Of a DNA stretch of 64,000 nt, positions 49,873-60,000 are shown in pieces. This DNA comes from Trueperaceae bacterium (GTDB lineage: Bacteria > Deinococcota > Deinococci > Deinococcales > Trueperaceae). Location: positions 1-64,000 of the forward strand of contig JAMLIB010000001.1 in the NCBI GenBank assembly GCA_023954415.1, given 5' to 3'. Numbering within the stretch: the stretch's first letter is position 1; each line of letters starts with the position of its first letter. The notes beneath the pieces were generated by a model. The model was not told where the DNA came from. It searched no databases and saw only the letters and a program-made list of their open reading frames with translations. The translations under genes and the position numbers were made by a program.

Positions 49873-50466
49873 ATGAACCGACAGCTGCGCAGAGCGCAGG
49901 CGAAGCTCGACGAGAAGGCCGCCAAGGAGAAGGACAGGAAGCGCCAGGAGCGCCGTGCGCGGCTCGCCGCGCTGAGGGCCCAGCGCGGCGCCAGGTCCAC
50001 CAAGAGCGGGGCGAAGGCGGCCGCGAAGGCCGGCGGCGAAGCCGCGCCCGACCTGAAGACCGTGAACGTCAAGTCGCTAACTCCGGAGCAGCGCAAGCGC
50101 CTGCCGGGGCGCTTCTCCGGCGCGCTCATGATCGCCACCGTCTTCTTCATCGTCCTGCAAGCGGCCGTGCCCCCCACCGAGAGCACCGTCGGAACGAGCC
50201 TCACGGGCGCCGGCTTCTACCTCCTGTTCGGTTACTTCTCCGTGCTGTTCCAGCTCCGCCAAGGGCGCGGCAACGCCCTGACCTTCACGCTCATCACGGG
50301 TCTCGCCCTCACGCTCGGCATGCTCGCCACCAGGCTCTTCGGGCCGAACGCCGGCTTCGATCTCAACTTCCTCCTGCTCGTCGGTGTCGGAGCCGTCGGC
50401 GTCGTGGCCGGCGCCTACCTCGGGCGCCTCGTCTTCTACGCCGCGCCGCCCGCACCGCGCCGCTGA
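49873..50466 (+). CDS. Hypothetical membrane protein with basic N-terminal helix
   Basis: 197 aa. The first 50 residues form a strongly basic, Lys/Arg/Ala-rich helix, probably a cytosolic coil that could contact nucleic acid or ribosomes. Four hydrophobic helices follow (about 82-100, 107-125, 135-155, 163-185). The family is not recognised with certainty. It is 3 bp upstream of mtnN and likely co-transcribed. Confidence 0.7.
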   Translation: MNRQLRRAQAKLDEKAAKEKDRKRQERRARLAALRAQRGARSTKSGAKAAAKAGGEAAPDLKTVNVKSLTPEQRKRLPGRFSGALMIATVFFIVLQAAVPPTESTVGTSLTGAGFYLLFGYFSVLFQLRQGRGNALTFTLITGLALTLGMLATRLFGPNAGFDLNFLLLVGVGAVGVVAGAYLGRLVFYAAPPAPRR

Positions 50467-50469
50467 CCG

Positions 50470-51198
50470 GTGCCGACTGAGACCGCCTGCCGCCCTACGG
50501 CGGTCATAGGCGCCATGACCGAGGAGGTCGCGCGGTTGCGCGCCGGCCTGGCGGACGCGGCGGCCGCTCGTTGCGGGCCGTTCGCTTGGGAGAGCGGGTC
50601 GCTCGAGGGCGTGCCCGTTCTGCTCGCCGAATGCGGCGTAGGCAAGGTCAACGCCGCCGCCCTCACGCAAGCGCTCCTGGCCGCCGGGGCTGCTCGCGTC
50701 GTGTTCACCGGGGTGGCCGGCGCGGTCGCCGACTCGCTGCGCATCGGCGACGTGGTCGTGAGCTCGGACGCCGTGCAGCACGACGTCGACGTCACCGGCC
50801 TCGGCTACGAGCCTGGCGAGGTGCCCGGGGTTGGGAAGGTATGGGGGGCCGACCCCGCGCTGCGCTCCGCGGCGCTGGCGGCGGCGCGCGCGCTGGCGGG
50901 CGTGCGGGTCGTCGAGGGCCGGGTAGCGTCCGGCGACGCCTTCGTCTCCGACCCCGCGCGCGTGCTGCAACTGCGGCAGACCTTCGGCGCCGCGTGCGCG
51001 GAGATGGAGGGGGCCGCCGTGGCACAGGTCTGCGCTCGGTGGGGCGTGCCGTTCGTGATAGTCAGGAGCATCTCCGACACGGCCGACCATTCGGCAGGCG
51101 TCGACTTCAGGGCCTTCACGCGCGTGGCCGCCGAGCGCGCCGAAAGCGTGGTGCGAGGGTTGTTGCGACGCCTGGCCGCCGGAGACCCGCCGTGCTGA
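50470..51198 (+). CDS. mtnN: 5'-methylthioadenosine/S-adenosylhomocysteine nucleosidase
   Basis: Removes adenine from MTA and SAH, linking to the methionine cycle (metH elsewhere in this window). 242 aa. AVIGAMTEEV at the start, LLAECGVGKVNAA, VFTGVAGAVADSL, CAEMEGAAVAQVC (catalytic Glu) and SISDTAD (catalytic Asp) are complete. GTG 50470 is 3 bp after the previous gene. Confidence 0.92.
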   Translation: MPTETACRPTAVIGAMTEEVARLRAGLADAAAARCGPFAWESGSLEGVPVLLAECGVGKVNAAALTQALLAAGAARVVFTGVAGAVADSLRIGDVVVSSDAVQHDVDVTGLGYEPGEVPGVGKVWGADPALRSAALAAARALAGVRVVEGRVASGDAFVSDPARVLQLRQTFGAACAEMEGAAVAQVCARWGVPFVIVRSISDTADHSAGVDFRAFTRVAAERAESVVRGLLRRLAAGDPPC

Positions 51199-51384
51199 CG
51201 TAGTGGTGAAACGTTTAACCGGAACGCGGAAACCGAGCCCCCGATGGCGTAACATGGTCTGACTGCGGCGCCGACCGCTGGTCGGGCCGATGCGTGACGC
51301 GCGTGGGGCCGGTCTCGGGCGAGACCTGCTCGAGCGGCTGGAAGGCCGCCCCCAGGCGAGGGTGCGCACGAGAAGGTGATGAGA

Positions 51385-54111
51385 ATGGCTGACGTCCTGG
51401 ATCGACTACTAGACCTGGACCGCTCCCAGTTGGCGCCGGACGAGCTCACGCAGCTCAACGCCGTCGAACTGCGCGAGTGGTTGGAGTCGCTCGACTACGT
51501 TCTCGCCAGCGGCGGCGCCGGACGCGTCGTCGAGATCCTGGAGCGGCTCGAGGCGCACGCGGAGAAGTACGGCATCCGCCTGCCCTTCGAGTCCGACACG
51601 TCCTACGTCAACACCATCAGCGTCGAGGAGCAGCCGGAGTACCCGGGCGATCTCGCGCTGGAACGCAAGATCACGAACCTCATCCGCTGGAACGCGATGG
51701 CCATGGTCGTGCAGGCGAACAAGCACTCGCCCGGCATCGGCGGGCACATCGCCACCTACGCGTCGGCCGCCATCCTCTACGAGGTCGGCTTCAACCACTT
51801 CTTCCGCGGTCCGAAGCTGGGGCCGGACTCCGACTTCGTCTACTTCCAGGGTCACGCGAGCCCGGGCATCTACGCCCGCTCCTACCTGGAGCATCGCTTC
51901 GACGACGCCCAGATGCACAACTTCCGCCGTGAGCTGCAGGCAGGCCCGGGCCTCTCGTCCTACCCGCACCCCTGGCTCATGCCGGACTACTGGAGCTACC
52001 CCACTGTCTCCATGGGCCTCGGCCCCATAACGTCCATCTACCAGGCGCGGTTCAGGCGCTACCTGGAGGACCGCGGCCTGTACCCGAAGGGCACGGGCAA
52101 GGTGTGGGCGTTCATCGGCGACGGCGAGACCGACGAGCCGGAGACGCTCGGCGCCATCCGCGTCGCGTCCCGCAGCAAGCTCGACAACCTGATCTGGGTG
52201 CTGAACGCCAACCTCCAGCGCCTCGACGGGCCCGTGTTCGGCAACGGCCAGATCATCCAGGAGCTCGAGGGCATCTTCCGCGGCTCGGGCTGGAACGTCA
52301 TCAAGGTGGCGTGGGGCAGCGCCTGGGACGACCTGCTCAAGCGCGACACGCAAGGCATCGTCGTGAAGCGCTTCGAGGAGCTCGTCGACGGGGAGTCGCA
52401 GCGCTACGCGGCTTTCGGCGGCCAGGAGTTGAAGGAGCGGTTCTTCAACACGCCGGAGCTCAAGGAGCTCGTCAGCGACTGGACCGACGCGGACTTCGCC
52501 AAGCTCAACCGCGGCGGTCACGACCCGGTCAAGGTGTACGCGGCCTTCGACCGCGCGGTCAAGCACAAGGGCCAGCCGACGGTCATCATCGCCCGCACGG
52601 TCAAGGGCTACGGCCTCGGCACGGCCGGTGAGGCGCAGAACATCACGCACCAGCAGAAGAAGCTCGACGAGAACGAGATGCGCGCGTTCCGCGACCGCTT
52701 CAACCTGCCCATCACCGACGACCAGATCGCCAACGAGCCGTTCCACCGCCCGGCGGAGGACAGCCCCGAGCACCAGTACCTCGTCGAGCATCGCGAGAAG
52801 CTAGGCGGCTTCCTGCCCGCCAGGAGCGTGCAGTCCGAGCCGCTGGCCCCCCCGCCCGCCGAAGCCTTCGAGGAGTTCATGGCCTCGAGCGGCGATCACA
52901 CCGTCTCGACGACCATGGTGATCGTGAACATCATGCGCAAGCTCCTGCGCGACCCGAACTGGAGCAAGCTCGTCGTGCCGATCATCCCCGACGAGGCGCG
53001 CACCTTCGGCATGGAGGCGTTCTTCAGGCAGATCGGCATCTACTCGCCCGTCGGGCAGCTGTACGAGCCCGTCGACAGCGCGCACCTCATGTACTACAAG
53101 GAGTCGCGCGACGGTCAGATCCTCGAGGAAGGCATCACCGAGGCCGGCGGCATGGCCTCGTTCATAGCGGCCGGCACCGCCTACGCGAACTACGGTGTCA
53201 ACACGGTGCCCTTCTACCTCTACTACTCGATGTTCGGCTACCAGCGCGTTGGCGATCTCATCTGGCTTGCCGGCGACAGCCACGCGAGGGGCTTCCTCGT
53301 CGGCGCCACCGCCGGTCGCACGACGCTCGCGGGCGAGGGCCTGCAGCACCAGGACGGCCACTCCCACGTCCTCACCTACCCCGTCCCTAACCTCCTCTCG
53401 TACGACCCGGCGTTCGGGCACGAGCTCGCCATCATCGTCCGCGACGGCTTGCGCCGCATGTACCAGGAGCAGGAGAAGGTCTTCTACTACGTCACGGTCG
53501 GCAACGAGAACTACCTGCAGCCGGGCGCGCCCGCCCACCTCTCGCGCGAGGCCCTCGAGGAGGGCGTCCTCAAGGGCATGTACCTCTTCCGCCCCGCCAG
53601 CCGGAAGCGCAGCAAGCTGCACGCCCAGCTCTTCGGCAGCGGCAGCATCATGACCTGCGTGCTCGAGGCCCAGGAGATCCTGGAACGCGACTACGGCGTC
53701 GCGACCAACGTCTGGAGCGTCACCTCCTACAAGGAGCTCCACCGCGACGCCCTGCAGGTCGAGCGCTACAACCGCCTCAACCCGGACCAGGAGCAGCACA
53801 AGCCGTACGTCACGGAGCTGCTCGAGGGGGCGAAGGGCGTGCTCGTGGCCGCCTCGGACTACATGAAGATCCTCCCCGACTCGCTTGCCGCCTACCTACC
53901 CCGCCCGATGCTCTCCCTCGGCACGGACGGTTACGGTAGGAGCGAGGCGCGCAGCGAGCTCCGCGACTTCTTCGAGGTCGACGCCCGCCACATCGTCTAC
54001 GCCACGCTGACCGCCCTGCACCGCGACGGGCTCGTCGACACCGCCGCGCTCGTCGCGGCCCGCGACGCCCTCGAGATCGAGCCGGCCAAGGCCGACCCCT
54101 ACGTCGACTGA
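51385..54111 (+). CDS. aceE: Pyruvate dehydrogenase E1 component, homodimeric type
   Basis: Thiamine-diphosphate enzyme that decarboxylates pyruvate and loads acetyl groups on the E2 lipoyl arm. 908 aa. The N-terminal part has [15 protein letters not shown] and the ThDP motif GDGETDEPE...; the second half has the transketolase-like [15 protein letters not shown] region and [15 protein letters not shown] 51385 is chosen for AGAAGG 8 nt upstream; GTG 51376 and ATG 51379 are in frame. The 186-bp upstream region has a possible -10 (TAACAT, 51250-51255). Confidence 0.95.
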   Translation: MADVLDRLLDLDRSQLAPDELTQLNAVELREWLESLDYVLASGGAGRVVEILERLEAHAEKYGIRLPFESDTSYVNTISVEEQPEYPGDLALERKITNLIRWNAMAMVVQANKHSPGIGGHIATYASAAILYEVGFNHFFRGPKLGPDSDFVYFQGHASPGIYARSYLEHRFDDAQMHNFRRELQAGPGLSSYPHPWLMPDYWSYPTVSMGLGPITSIYQARFRRYLEDRGLYPKGTGKVWAFIGDGETDEPETLGAIRVASRSKLDNLIWVLNANLQRLDGPVFGNGQIIQELEGIFRGSGWNVIKVAWGSAWDDLLKRDTQGIVVKRFEELVDGESQRYAAFGGQELKERFFNTPELKELVSDWTDADFAKLNRGGHDPVKVYAAFDRAVKHKGQPTVIIARTVKGYGLGTAGEAQNITHQQKKLDENEMRAFRDRFNLPITDDQIANEPFHRPAEDSPEHQYLVEHREKLGGFLPARSVQSEPLAPPPAEAFEEFMASSGDHTVSTTMVIVNIMRKLLRDPNWSKLVVPIIPDEARTFGMEAFFRQIGIYSPVGQLYEPVDSAHLMYYKESRDGQILEEGITEAGGMASFIAAGTAYANYGVNTVPFYLYYSMFGYQRVGDLIWLAGDSHARGFLVGATAGRTTLAGEGLQHQDGHSHVLTYPVPNLLSYDPAFGHELAIIVRDGLRRMYQEQEKVFYYVTVGNENYLQPGAPAHLSREALEEGVLKGMYLFRPASRKRSKLHAQLFGSGSIMTCVLEAQEILERDYGVATNVWSVTSYKELHRDALQVERYNRLNPDQEQHKPYVTELLEGAKGVLVAASDYMKILPDSLAAYLPRPMLSLGTDGYGRSEARSELRDFFEVDARHIVYATLTALHRDGLVDTAALVAARDALEIEPAKADPYVD

Positions 54112-54133
54112 AGCACGCCGAAAGGAACCGCTC

Positions 54134-55495
54134 GTGCCAACTGAAGTGAAGCTGCCCGACATCGGCGAAGGTATCGAGAAGGGCACCGTCGTCGGCGTCC
54201 TCGTGAAGGTCGGCGACACGGTCGCGAAGGACCAGCCGCTCGTCGAGCTGGAGACCGACAAGGCCGTCGTGGAGATCCCCTCGTCGGCCAGCGGTGTCGT
54301 GAGCAAGATCAACGTCAGCGAGAACCAGGAAGCGCGGGTAGGCTCCGTGCTCGTCGTCGTCGACGAGGAGGCCTCCGCGCAGGCCGTGAGCCCGGCGCCG
54401 GTCGCGCCGGCCACCGCCCCTGCCGCCCCAGCCACCACGTCGAGCGCGGAACCGGCCCCCGTTACACCTGCCTCCCGGCCCCCCGCGCAAGAAGCCCCGG
54501 CCCCAGAACAGGCCGACCCGGCCGCGAAGCCGGCCGCCGCGCCGGCGCACGAGACCGGCGGGACGGTGCCGGCGGCGCCGTCCGTCAGGCGGCTCGCCCG
54601 GGAGCTCGGGGTCGACATCCGCGCCGTGCCAGGCAGCGGCGTCCTCGGCCGCATCTCGGCCGCCGACGTGCGCGCGTACGCGGACGGCGGCGCCGTAGCG
54701 CCGACCGTCGCGGGCGCCGAGGCCGCCTCCCCGGCGGCTGCGCCCGCCGCGGTGCAGCCGGTCGCGCTGCCCGACTTCTCGCGCTGGGGCGAGACGGAGC
54801 GCTCGCCCATGAGCGGCGTGCGCAAGGCCACCGTGCGGTCGATGACTAACGCCTGGTCGAGCGTGCCGATGGTCACCCAGTTCGACAAGGCCGACATCAC
54901 GGAGCTGGAGGTCGTCCGCAAGCGCTACCAGCCGAAGGCCGAGGCCCTCGGCGCGAAGCTGACCCCCACCGCCATCCTGCTCAAGGTCGTGGCCGGCGCC
55001 CTCAGGCGCTTCCCGGACTTCAACGCCAGCATCGACGTCGCCGCGCAGGAGGTCGTCCACAAGCGCTACGTGAACGTCGGGGTGGCCGTCGACACGGACG
55101 CGGGCCTCCTCGTGCCGGTCGTGAAGAACGCCGATCGCAAGAACATGCTCGAGCTGGCCGTCGAACTCGGCGAGCTGGCCGTCAAGGCGCGGAACCGCAA
55201 GCTCTCGCCGGACGAGATGCAGGGCGGCAACTTCTCCATCTCGAACCTCGGCGGCATCGGCGGGTACGGCTTCACGCCGATCGTCAACCCGCCGGACGTG
55301 GCCATCCTCGGCGTCTCGCGCTCGAGCATGGAGCCCGTATGGAACGCCGCCACCGGCGAGTTCGAGCCGCGCCTCATGCTGCCCATGTCGCTCACCTACG
55401 ATCACCGGCTCATCGATGGCGCCGCCGCCGCCCGGTTCCTGCGCTGGGTCTGCACCGCACTCGAGGACCCGTTCCTCATCGCGCTGGAGGGCTGA
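54134..55495 (+). CDS. aceF: Dihydrolipoyl acetyltransferase (PDH E2)
   Basis: 453 aa. One lipoyl domain (residues 1-80, lipoylated Lys43 in ETDKAVVE), a long Ala/Pro linker (about 82-150), the peripheral subunit-binding domain (about 152-187, VRRLARELGVDIRAVPGSG) and a catalytic domain ending with SLTYDHRLIDGAAAARFL, whose His and Asp are the active residues. GTG 54134 has AAAGGA upstream, 22 bp after aceE. The E3 gene is not in the window. Confidence 0.95.
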   Translation: MPTEVKLPDIGEGIEKGTVVGVLVKVGDTVAKDQPLVELETDKAVVEIPSSASGVVSKINVSENQEARVGSVLVVVDEEASAQAVSPAPVAPATAPAAPATTSSAEPAPVTPASRPPAQEAPAPEQADPAAKPAAAPAHETGGTVPAAPSVRRLARELGVDIRAVPGSGVLGRISAADVRAYADGGAVAPTVAGAEAASPAAAPAAVQPVALPDFSRWGETERSPMSGVRKATVRSMTNAWSSVPMVTQFDKADITELEVVRKRYQPKAEALGAKLTPTAILLKVVAGALRRFPDFNASIDVAAQEVVHKRYVNVGVAVDTDAGLLVPVVKNADRKNMLELAVELGELAVKARNRKLSPDEMQGGNFSISNLGGIGGYGFTPIVNPPDVAILGVSRSSMEPVWNAATGEFEPRLMLPMSLTYDHRLIDGAAAARFLRWVCTALEDPFLIALEG

Positions 55496-55541
55496 CCCGG
55501 CCGTACGAAGAGCTTCACCCGGCTCTCACGACCTCGCGTGA

Positions 55542-55547
55542 TACCAT
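55542..55547 (+). promoter_or_regulatory. -10 box (TACCAT) of lptB
   Basis: TACCAT ends 8 nt before ATG 55556 and overlaps the in-frame GTG at 55538, so 55556 is the better start. Confidence 0.45.
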
Positions 55548-55555
55548 GCCCCGGT

Positions 55556-56329
55556 ATGCGGGCCGTTGCTAGCGTCTCCAACGGTGTCTCGCCGGCCCCG
55601 AACGGGGTAGAGCTGCGCGCGAGCGGCCTAGTGAAGCGCTACGGCAGGCGTAGGGTCGTCGACGGGGTCGACCTGGTGCTCAGGCGGGGCGAGATCGTCG
55701 CGCTTCTCGGCCCCAACGGCGCGGGGAAGACGACGAGCTTCTACATGGTCGTCGGCTTCGTGCGCCCCAACTCGGGCCGCATAACGTTGGGCGGCCGGGA
55801 CATAACGGCTTGGCCCATGCACGAGCGCGCGCGGATCGGCCTCGGCTACCTGGCGCAAGAACCGAGCGCCTTCCGGCGCCTGAGCGTCCTCGACAACCTC
55901 CTAGCCATCCTCGAGTTCCAGGGCCTCGGTCGCGCCGAGCAAGAGGAGCGCGCCAAGGCGCTCCTAGAGGAGTTCCATATCGCCCACCTGGCCAGGAGCC
56001 GGGCCGACACGCTGTCGGGCGGCGAGCGCAGGCGCCTGGAGATCGCCAGGAGCCTGACCGTCGACCCCGACTTCCTGCTGCTCGACGAGCCGTTCACCGG
56101 CGTGGACCCCAAGTCCATCAGGGAGATCCAGACCATAGTCCGAGACCTGCGCGACAGGCGTGGGCTCGGCGTGCTCCTCACCGACCACAGCGTGAGGGAG
56201 ACCCTCGCCATCGCCGATCGCGTCGTGCTGATGTTCGACGGCCGCGTCCGCTTCGACGGCACACCAGCGGACTTCGCCGCCGACCCGGACGTCCGCACGT
56301 ACTATCTCGGTAATGAGTTCCAGCTCTGA
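55556..56329 (+). CDS. lptB: LptB-type ABC transporter ATPase
   Basis: 257 aa. Walker [20 protein letters not shown]-loop [14 protein letters not shown], signature [15 protein letters not shown] and Walker [14 protein letters not shown] match LptB, which powers lipopolysaccharide export in diderm bacteria. Some Deinococcota with an outer membrane keep lpt-like genes without classical LPS, so the substrate may be another envelope lipid. No other lpt genes are adjacent; a DUF3084-like gene follows after 45 bp. Confidence 0.88.
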   Translation: MRAVASVSNGVSPAPNGVELRASGLVKRYGRRRVVDGVDLVLRRGEIVALLGPNGAGKTTSFYMVVGFVRPNSGRITLGGRDITAWPMHERARIGLGYLAQEPSAFRRLSVLDNLLAILEFQGLGRAEQEERAKALLEEFHIAHLARSRADTLSGGERRRLEIARSLTVDPDFLLLDEPFTGVDPKSIREIQTIVRDLRDRRGLGVLLTDHSVRETLAIADRVVLMFDGRVRFDGTPADFAADPDVRTYYLGNEFQL

Positions 56330-56374
56330 CCGCGGCGTAAGGGGCGATGAGCCCGGCGCGCGCGGGGCCAAGGC

Positions 56375-58210
56375 ATGACCCTCGTAGCCCTGCTCGTCCT
56401 CCTGCTCGTCCTCCTGGCAGGCGTCATCGCCTACCTGGGCGACCGCCTCGGCACGTACGTCGGCAGGCGGCGTCTCAGCCTCTTCGGCACGCGGCCGCGC
56501 ACGACGGGCCAACTCGTCGGCGTCCTGTCCGGCATCCTGATCATGCTCACGACCATCGGCGTGCTCGCGCTGGCGTTCCAGAACGCCACGCGTACGATCC
56601 TCAACGTGCAGCGCACGTTGGACGAGCTCAACCAGCTCAGGGCCCAGCAGCGCGTGCTCAACCAGAACGTGGCCGACGCCAACCAGCAGCTTGCCGAGGT
56701 GGAGAGCCAACTCGAGGAGGCGCAGCGGACCATCGCGACCGCCGAGGCGCAGCGCGACGCCGCGCAAGAGGCGCGCGACACCGCCATGCAGGAGCGCGAC
56801 GCCCTCCAGACGCAGCGCGACGACCTGGCGAGCCAGGTGGCCGACGCCGAGCAGCGCGTGGTGAACGCGGATGCGGAGGTCAAGGCCGCCGAGGAGCGGC
56901 TGCGCGACACGCAGATCGAGCTGGACGACGCCACCGCGGCCCTCGGCGACGCCAGGGCGGACCGCGACAGGGCCATGTCGGAGGCCGACGAGGCGCGCGC
57001 GGCCGCGGCGCAGGCTCAGGAGGAGACGGCGACGTTGGAACTCGGCCTGGCGGATGCCAGGTCGCAGTTGGCGGACGCCAACACCGAGCTCACACGCCTG
57101 CAGGACGACCTCGTCGACGTCGAGTTGCGCCTGGCCACGGCCGAGCAGCAGGTCAGGAGCGCTCAACAGGACCTCGAAGCCGCGCGCGTGGCGCGCGACG
57201 CCGCGTTGGCCGACCGTGACGCCGCTCTCGCCGATCGCGAGGCCGCCGTCGCCGATCGTGACGCCGCGAACCTGGAGCGCGACGCCGCCCTCGCCCAGGC
57301 GGCTGACCTCTCGGACAGGCTAGTAGACCTGAACGCCGAGGTCGGGGCGCTCGAGGCGAGCGCGGAGGAGCTCCGCAAGCAGGCCCAGGCCCTGCGCGAC
57401 GAGAACACGAACCTGAACTCCGCGAACGAGCTCCTGGCGAGCGAGAACACGCGGATCCAGCAGCAGAACAACTCGCTCGCCGAGCTGAACCTCAGCCTCG
57501 AGAACCAGATCAGGGAGCGCAACGCTACCGTCCAGGACCTGCAATCCACGGTGGACGGGCTCCTGCGCGACGTCGAGAGCCAGGCGCGCGATCTGGCGGA
57601 GCTGCAGCAGCAGTACGAGCGCTTCGAGGGCGGCGAGGTCTACTTCGTCAAGGACCAGCTCATCTACTCCGGCGCCATCTACGCGCAGGAGCCGGCCGCC
57701 ATCCGCGAGGAGCTGGCCGCCTTCATCAACGACGCCACGGCTTTCGTCGCGAGGCGCGGCGTGGAGCGCGTGCGGGTCACCACGGAGCAGTTCAACGTCC
57801 TGGTCGACGAGATCGGGCAGACTTCCGGCCCGGACCTCGTGCGCCTGATCTCGCCGAGCAACCAGATCAGCTCGACCATCGACGTGCTCGTCGAAGCCAT
57901 AGAGAACACCGAGCTGTACGCCAAGGGGCAGCTGGTCGTGAGCCACGGCCTCCACCTCGGCTCGCCCGAACTGCCGGCCAGCCAGGGGGAGATACGTACG
58001 GCCATCGCGCAACTGAAGGCCGACGCGGTGCGCGAGCTGCGCCGCGCCGGCCTCGACGACGGCCAACTCCCCGACTTCGGGCCAGTCACGGAAGAGATGT
58101 TCACGAACTTGCTGTTGCGCCTGGTGGGGCCGGTCACGATCGGTTTCGTGGCGACAGAAGAAGTGTGGCGCGCCGGCCCCGCCAATCTCGAACTGATGAT
58201 CCTTTACTGA
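56375..58210 (+). CDS. DUF3084-like coiled-coil membrane protein
   Basis: 611 aa. Two N-terminal helices (about 2-22, 48-70) anchor a very long coiled coil (about 75-420) rich in Ala/Gln/Glu, followed by a compact C-terminal domain (about 425-611: EVYFVKDQLIYSGAIYAQEP, VGPVTIGFVATEEVW). This layout is that of DUF3084 proteins. The coil contains a run of imperfect seven-residue units of the form DRDAALA (about 57190-57300). Function unknown; an envelope-spanning role is plausible given lptB next to it. Confidence 0.8.
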   Translation: MTLVALLVLLLVLLAGVIAYLGDRLGTYVGRRRLSLFGTRPRTTGQLVGVLSGILIMLTTIGVLALAFQNATRTILNVQRTLDELNQLRAQQRVLNQNVADANQQLAEVESQLEEAQRTIATAEAQRDAAQEARDTAMQERDALQTQRDDLASQVADAEQRVVNADAEVKAAEERLRDTQIELDDATAALGDARADRDRAMSEADEARAAAAQAQEETATLELGLADARSQLADANTELTRLQDDLVDVELRLATAEQQVRSAQQDLEAARVARDAALADRDAALADREAAVADRDAANLERDAALAQAADLSDRLVDLNAEVGALEASAEELRKQAQALRDENTNLNSANELLASENTRIQQQNNSLAELNLSLENQIRERNATVQDLQSTVDGLLRDVESQARDLAELQQQYERFEGGEVYFVKDQLIYSGAIYAQEPAAIREELAAFINDATAFVARRGVERVRVTTEQFNVLVDEIGQTSGPDLVRLISPSNQISSTIDVLVEAIENTELYAKGQLVVSHGLHLGSPELPASQGEIRTAIAQLKADAVRELRRAGLDDGQLPDFGPVTEEMFTNLLLRLVGPVTIGFVATEEVWRAGPANLELMILY

Positions 58211-58234
58211 ACCTGTACGGTCCGAGCCTCAGGC

Positions 58235-58660
58235 TCAGCGCTTCTTGAGCTCGTCGCGGATCTCGGTGAGGAGCTTGACCTCGGCGCTCGGCTCGGCCGG
58301 GGCGGCGGGCGCAGCGGGCTTCTCGAACGCCTTCTTGGCCTGGTTGAAGGCCTTCACGATGAAGAAGAGCACGATGGCGATGAGCAAGAAGTTGATGACG
58401 GTGTTCAGGAAGGCGCCGTACTGGAGGACCGGGGCGCCGGCCGCTACGGCGTCGGCGACGCTGGCGTACTGGTCGCGGTCCTTCATGATGATGCCCAAGT
58501 TGCTGAAGTCGGCACCGCCGAGGATCAGGCCGATGACCGGCATGATGACCTGGTTCACCAGCGACGTCGTGATCGCACCGAAGGCGCCGCCGATGATGAC
58601 GGCGACGGCCAGGTCGAGGACATTGCCCCGGTTGATGAAATCGCGGAACTCCTTGATCAT
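58235..58660 (-). CDS. mscL: Large-conductance mechanosensitive channel
   Basis: 141 aa. FRDFINRGNVLDLAVAVIIGGAFGAI (first helix, with the Gly/Ala gate), YGAFLNTVINFLLIAIVLFF (second helix) and a charged C-terminal bundle (LLTEIRDELKKR) are typical. It opens under high membrane tension to release osmolytes. ATG 58660 has AGGAGG 4 nt upstream, and TAGACT on this strand (58685-58690) is a likely -10, so it is a leadered gene. Confidence 0.96.
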   Translation of the reverse strand: MIKEFRDFINRGNVLDLAVAVIIGGAFGAITTSLVNQVIMPVIGLILGGADFSNLGIIMKDRDQYASVADAVAAGAPVLQYGAFLNTVINFLLIAIVLFFIVKAFNQAKKAFEKPAAPAAPAEPSAEVKLLTEIRDELKKR

Positions 58661-58723
58661 GCAGCCTCCTGGGAACTTCCGGACGAGTCTACCGGTCGCG
58701 CGCTATGAGGGTGCGGGATTACG

Positions 58724-58729
58724 TAAGCT
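58724..58729 (+). promoter_or_regulatory. Leaderless-type -10 (TAAGCT)
   Basis: TAAGCT ends 6 nt before GTG 58736. Confidence 0.5.
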
Positions 58730-58735
58730 TGAGAG

Positions 58736-59137
58736 GTGAGCGAGCCGGAGAGAAGGACGACCATCCTCGTCGCGGACGACGCAGAAGGCCAGCGGCTGGT
58801 CCTCGAGATGCTCCTGTCGGTCGACGGGTACGAGGTCGTCAAGGTCGAGGACGGTAGGGAAGCCCTCGAGTACCTGAAGGACAACACGCCCGACCTGGCC
58901 ATCCTCGACGTGAAGATGCCCAACCTTGGCGGCCTGGAGGTCTGCCACAGGATGAAGCGGATCCCGCGCCTCAAGGACGTCCCTGTGCTCGTCCTGACGG
59001 CGATGCGCGACGAGGAGACCTTGACGCACGCGCGCATGGCGCACGCCGACGCCGTCATCTTCAAGCCGCTCGAGGGGAAGGACTTCCGCGAGGCGGTGCG
59101 TAGCCTGCTAGCCGGCGCTTCCCCGCCGCTGCCTTGA
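58736..59137 (+). CDS. Single-domain (CheY-like) response regulator
   Basis: 133 aa, receiver domain only. Acidic pair Asp14-Asp15, phospho-acceptor Asp58 (LAILDVKMPN), Thr in VLVLTAM and Lys110 (IFKPLEG) are present. With no output domain it must act by protein contact. No kinase adjoins. Its last 30 bp overlap the 3' end of the convergent methyltransferase gene. Confidence 0.9.
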   Translation: MSEPERRTTILVADDAEGQRLVLEMLLSVDGYEVVKVEDGREALEYLKDNTPDLAILDVKMPNLGGLEVCHRMKRIPRLKDVPVLVLTAMRDEETLTHARMAHADAVIFKPLEGKDFREAVRSLLAGASPPLP

Positions 59138-59962
59138 TGCCTCGAAGAGGAGCAGCGCCCCCGTAACGGAGACGTTGAGGCTATCCGCCGCCGTGCTTCG
59201 CATGGGCACCTGGACCTGCTCGTCAGCGTGCTCGAGCCACCAGTCCGACAGGCCATCGTGCTCACGCCCGAGGAGGATGGCCACCCCCGCCGTCAGGTCG
59301 CAGTCCCATACGGTGGTCGTCGCGGCCGGGCTGGTGGCTACCAGGTGGAGCCCTGCCGCTCGGACGGCGGACAGTACCTCCTCGCGCGTGCCGACCCCGA
59401 CGGACAAGGTGAAGGAGCTGCCCATGGCGGCCCTGATCAAGTTGGGGTTCTCGAGGTCGGCACCGGTGGCGCTGCCGGCAGCGCCACCGGGCCCGTCCTG
59501 GTCGGGGCACATGAACACGGCGTCGGCGCCGAAGGCGTCGGCGCTGCGCAGCAGGGCTCCGACGTTGCCCGGCTTCTCGAGCCCGGCGAGCACGAGTACG
59601 AGCGCGCCGGACGGCAGGCGCACCTGCGCGGGCGGCGTTCTGCGCGTGCGGACGACGAGCAGGACGCCGTCCGGGTTCTCGCGCATGCTCACGCGCTTGA
59701 ACGCGCTCGCGCTGGCGGTGCAGAACGCCGCGCCCACCGCCTCCGCGCGTGCCTGCCACGCCTCGACGCTCGACCCGCCCGGCAGGAGCGACGGGGCCAC
59801 GAGCACCTGCGCCGCGTCCACCCGCGCGTCGAGCGCGCGCGCCGCCTCCCGCCGGCCCTCCACGAGGTAGGTGCCGCTGCGTTCACGCGCGCGCCTGTCC
59901 TTCAGTGCGGCGAGCTCCTTGACGAGGGGGTTGGCGGCGCTCTCCACGTGTCTAGGGGCCAT
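59108..59962 (-). CDS. TrmH/SpoU-family RNA 2'-O-methyltransferase
   Basis: 284 aa. An N-terminal RNA-binding domain (NPLVKELAALKDRRARERSGTYLVEGRR, split across its strands) precedes the SPOUT knot with VLVLAGLEKPGNVGALLRSADAFGADA, ILLGREHDGLS and a final SLNVSVTGALLLFEASRQR. It methylates ribose in rRNA or tRNA with AdoMet; the site is not predictable. The start is ATG 59962, 6 nt after TATGAT on this strand. Confidence 0.9.
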   Translation of the reverse strand: MAPRHVESAANPLVKELAALKDRRARERSGTYLVEGRREAARALDARVDAAQVLVAPSLLPGGSSVEAWQARAEAVGAAFCTASASAFKRVSMRENPDGVLLVVRTRRTPPAQVRLPSGALVLVLAGLEKPGNVGALLRSADAFGADAVFMCPDQDGPGGAAGSATGADLENPNLIRAAMGSSFTLSVGVGTREEVLSAVRAAGLHLVATSPAATTTVWDCDLTAGVAILLGREHDGLSDWWLEHADEQVQVPMRSTAADSLNVSVTGALLLFEASRQRRGSAG

Positions 59963-59968
59963 TCGGGC

Positions 59969-59974
59969 ATCATA
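59969..59974 (-). promoter_or_regulatory. Leaderless-type -10 (TATGAT)
   Basis: Read on the minus strand, TATGAT ends 6 nt before ATG 59962. A divergent -10 for the sulfurtransferase lies 16 bp away. Confidence 0.55.
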
Positions 59975-59989
59975 GCGGGGCCTTGGGTA

Positions 59990-59995
59990 TACACT
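59990..59995 (+). promoter_or_regulatory. Leaderless-type -10 (TACACT)
   Basis: TACACT ends 5 nt before ATG 60001; overlapping TATACA (59988-59993) is an equal alternative, 7 nt away. Confidence 0.5.
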
Positions 59996-60000
59996 CCCGC

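Noticed and set aside
57190-57300. Possible DNA repeat array inside the DUF3084-like gene
   Set aside because: The units are heptad repeats of the encoded coiled coil in frame; ordinary for such proteins.
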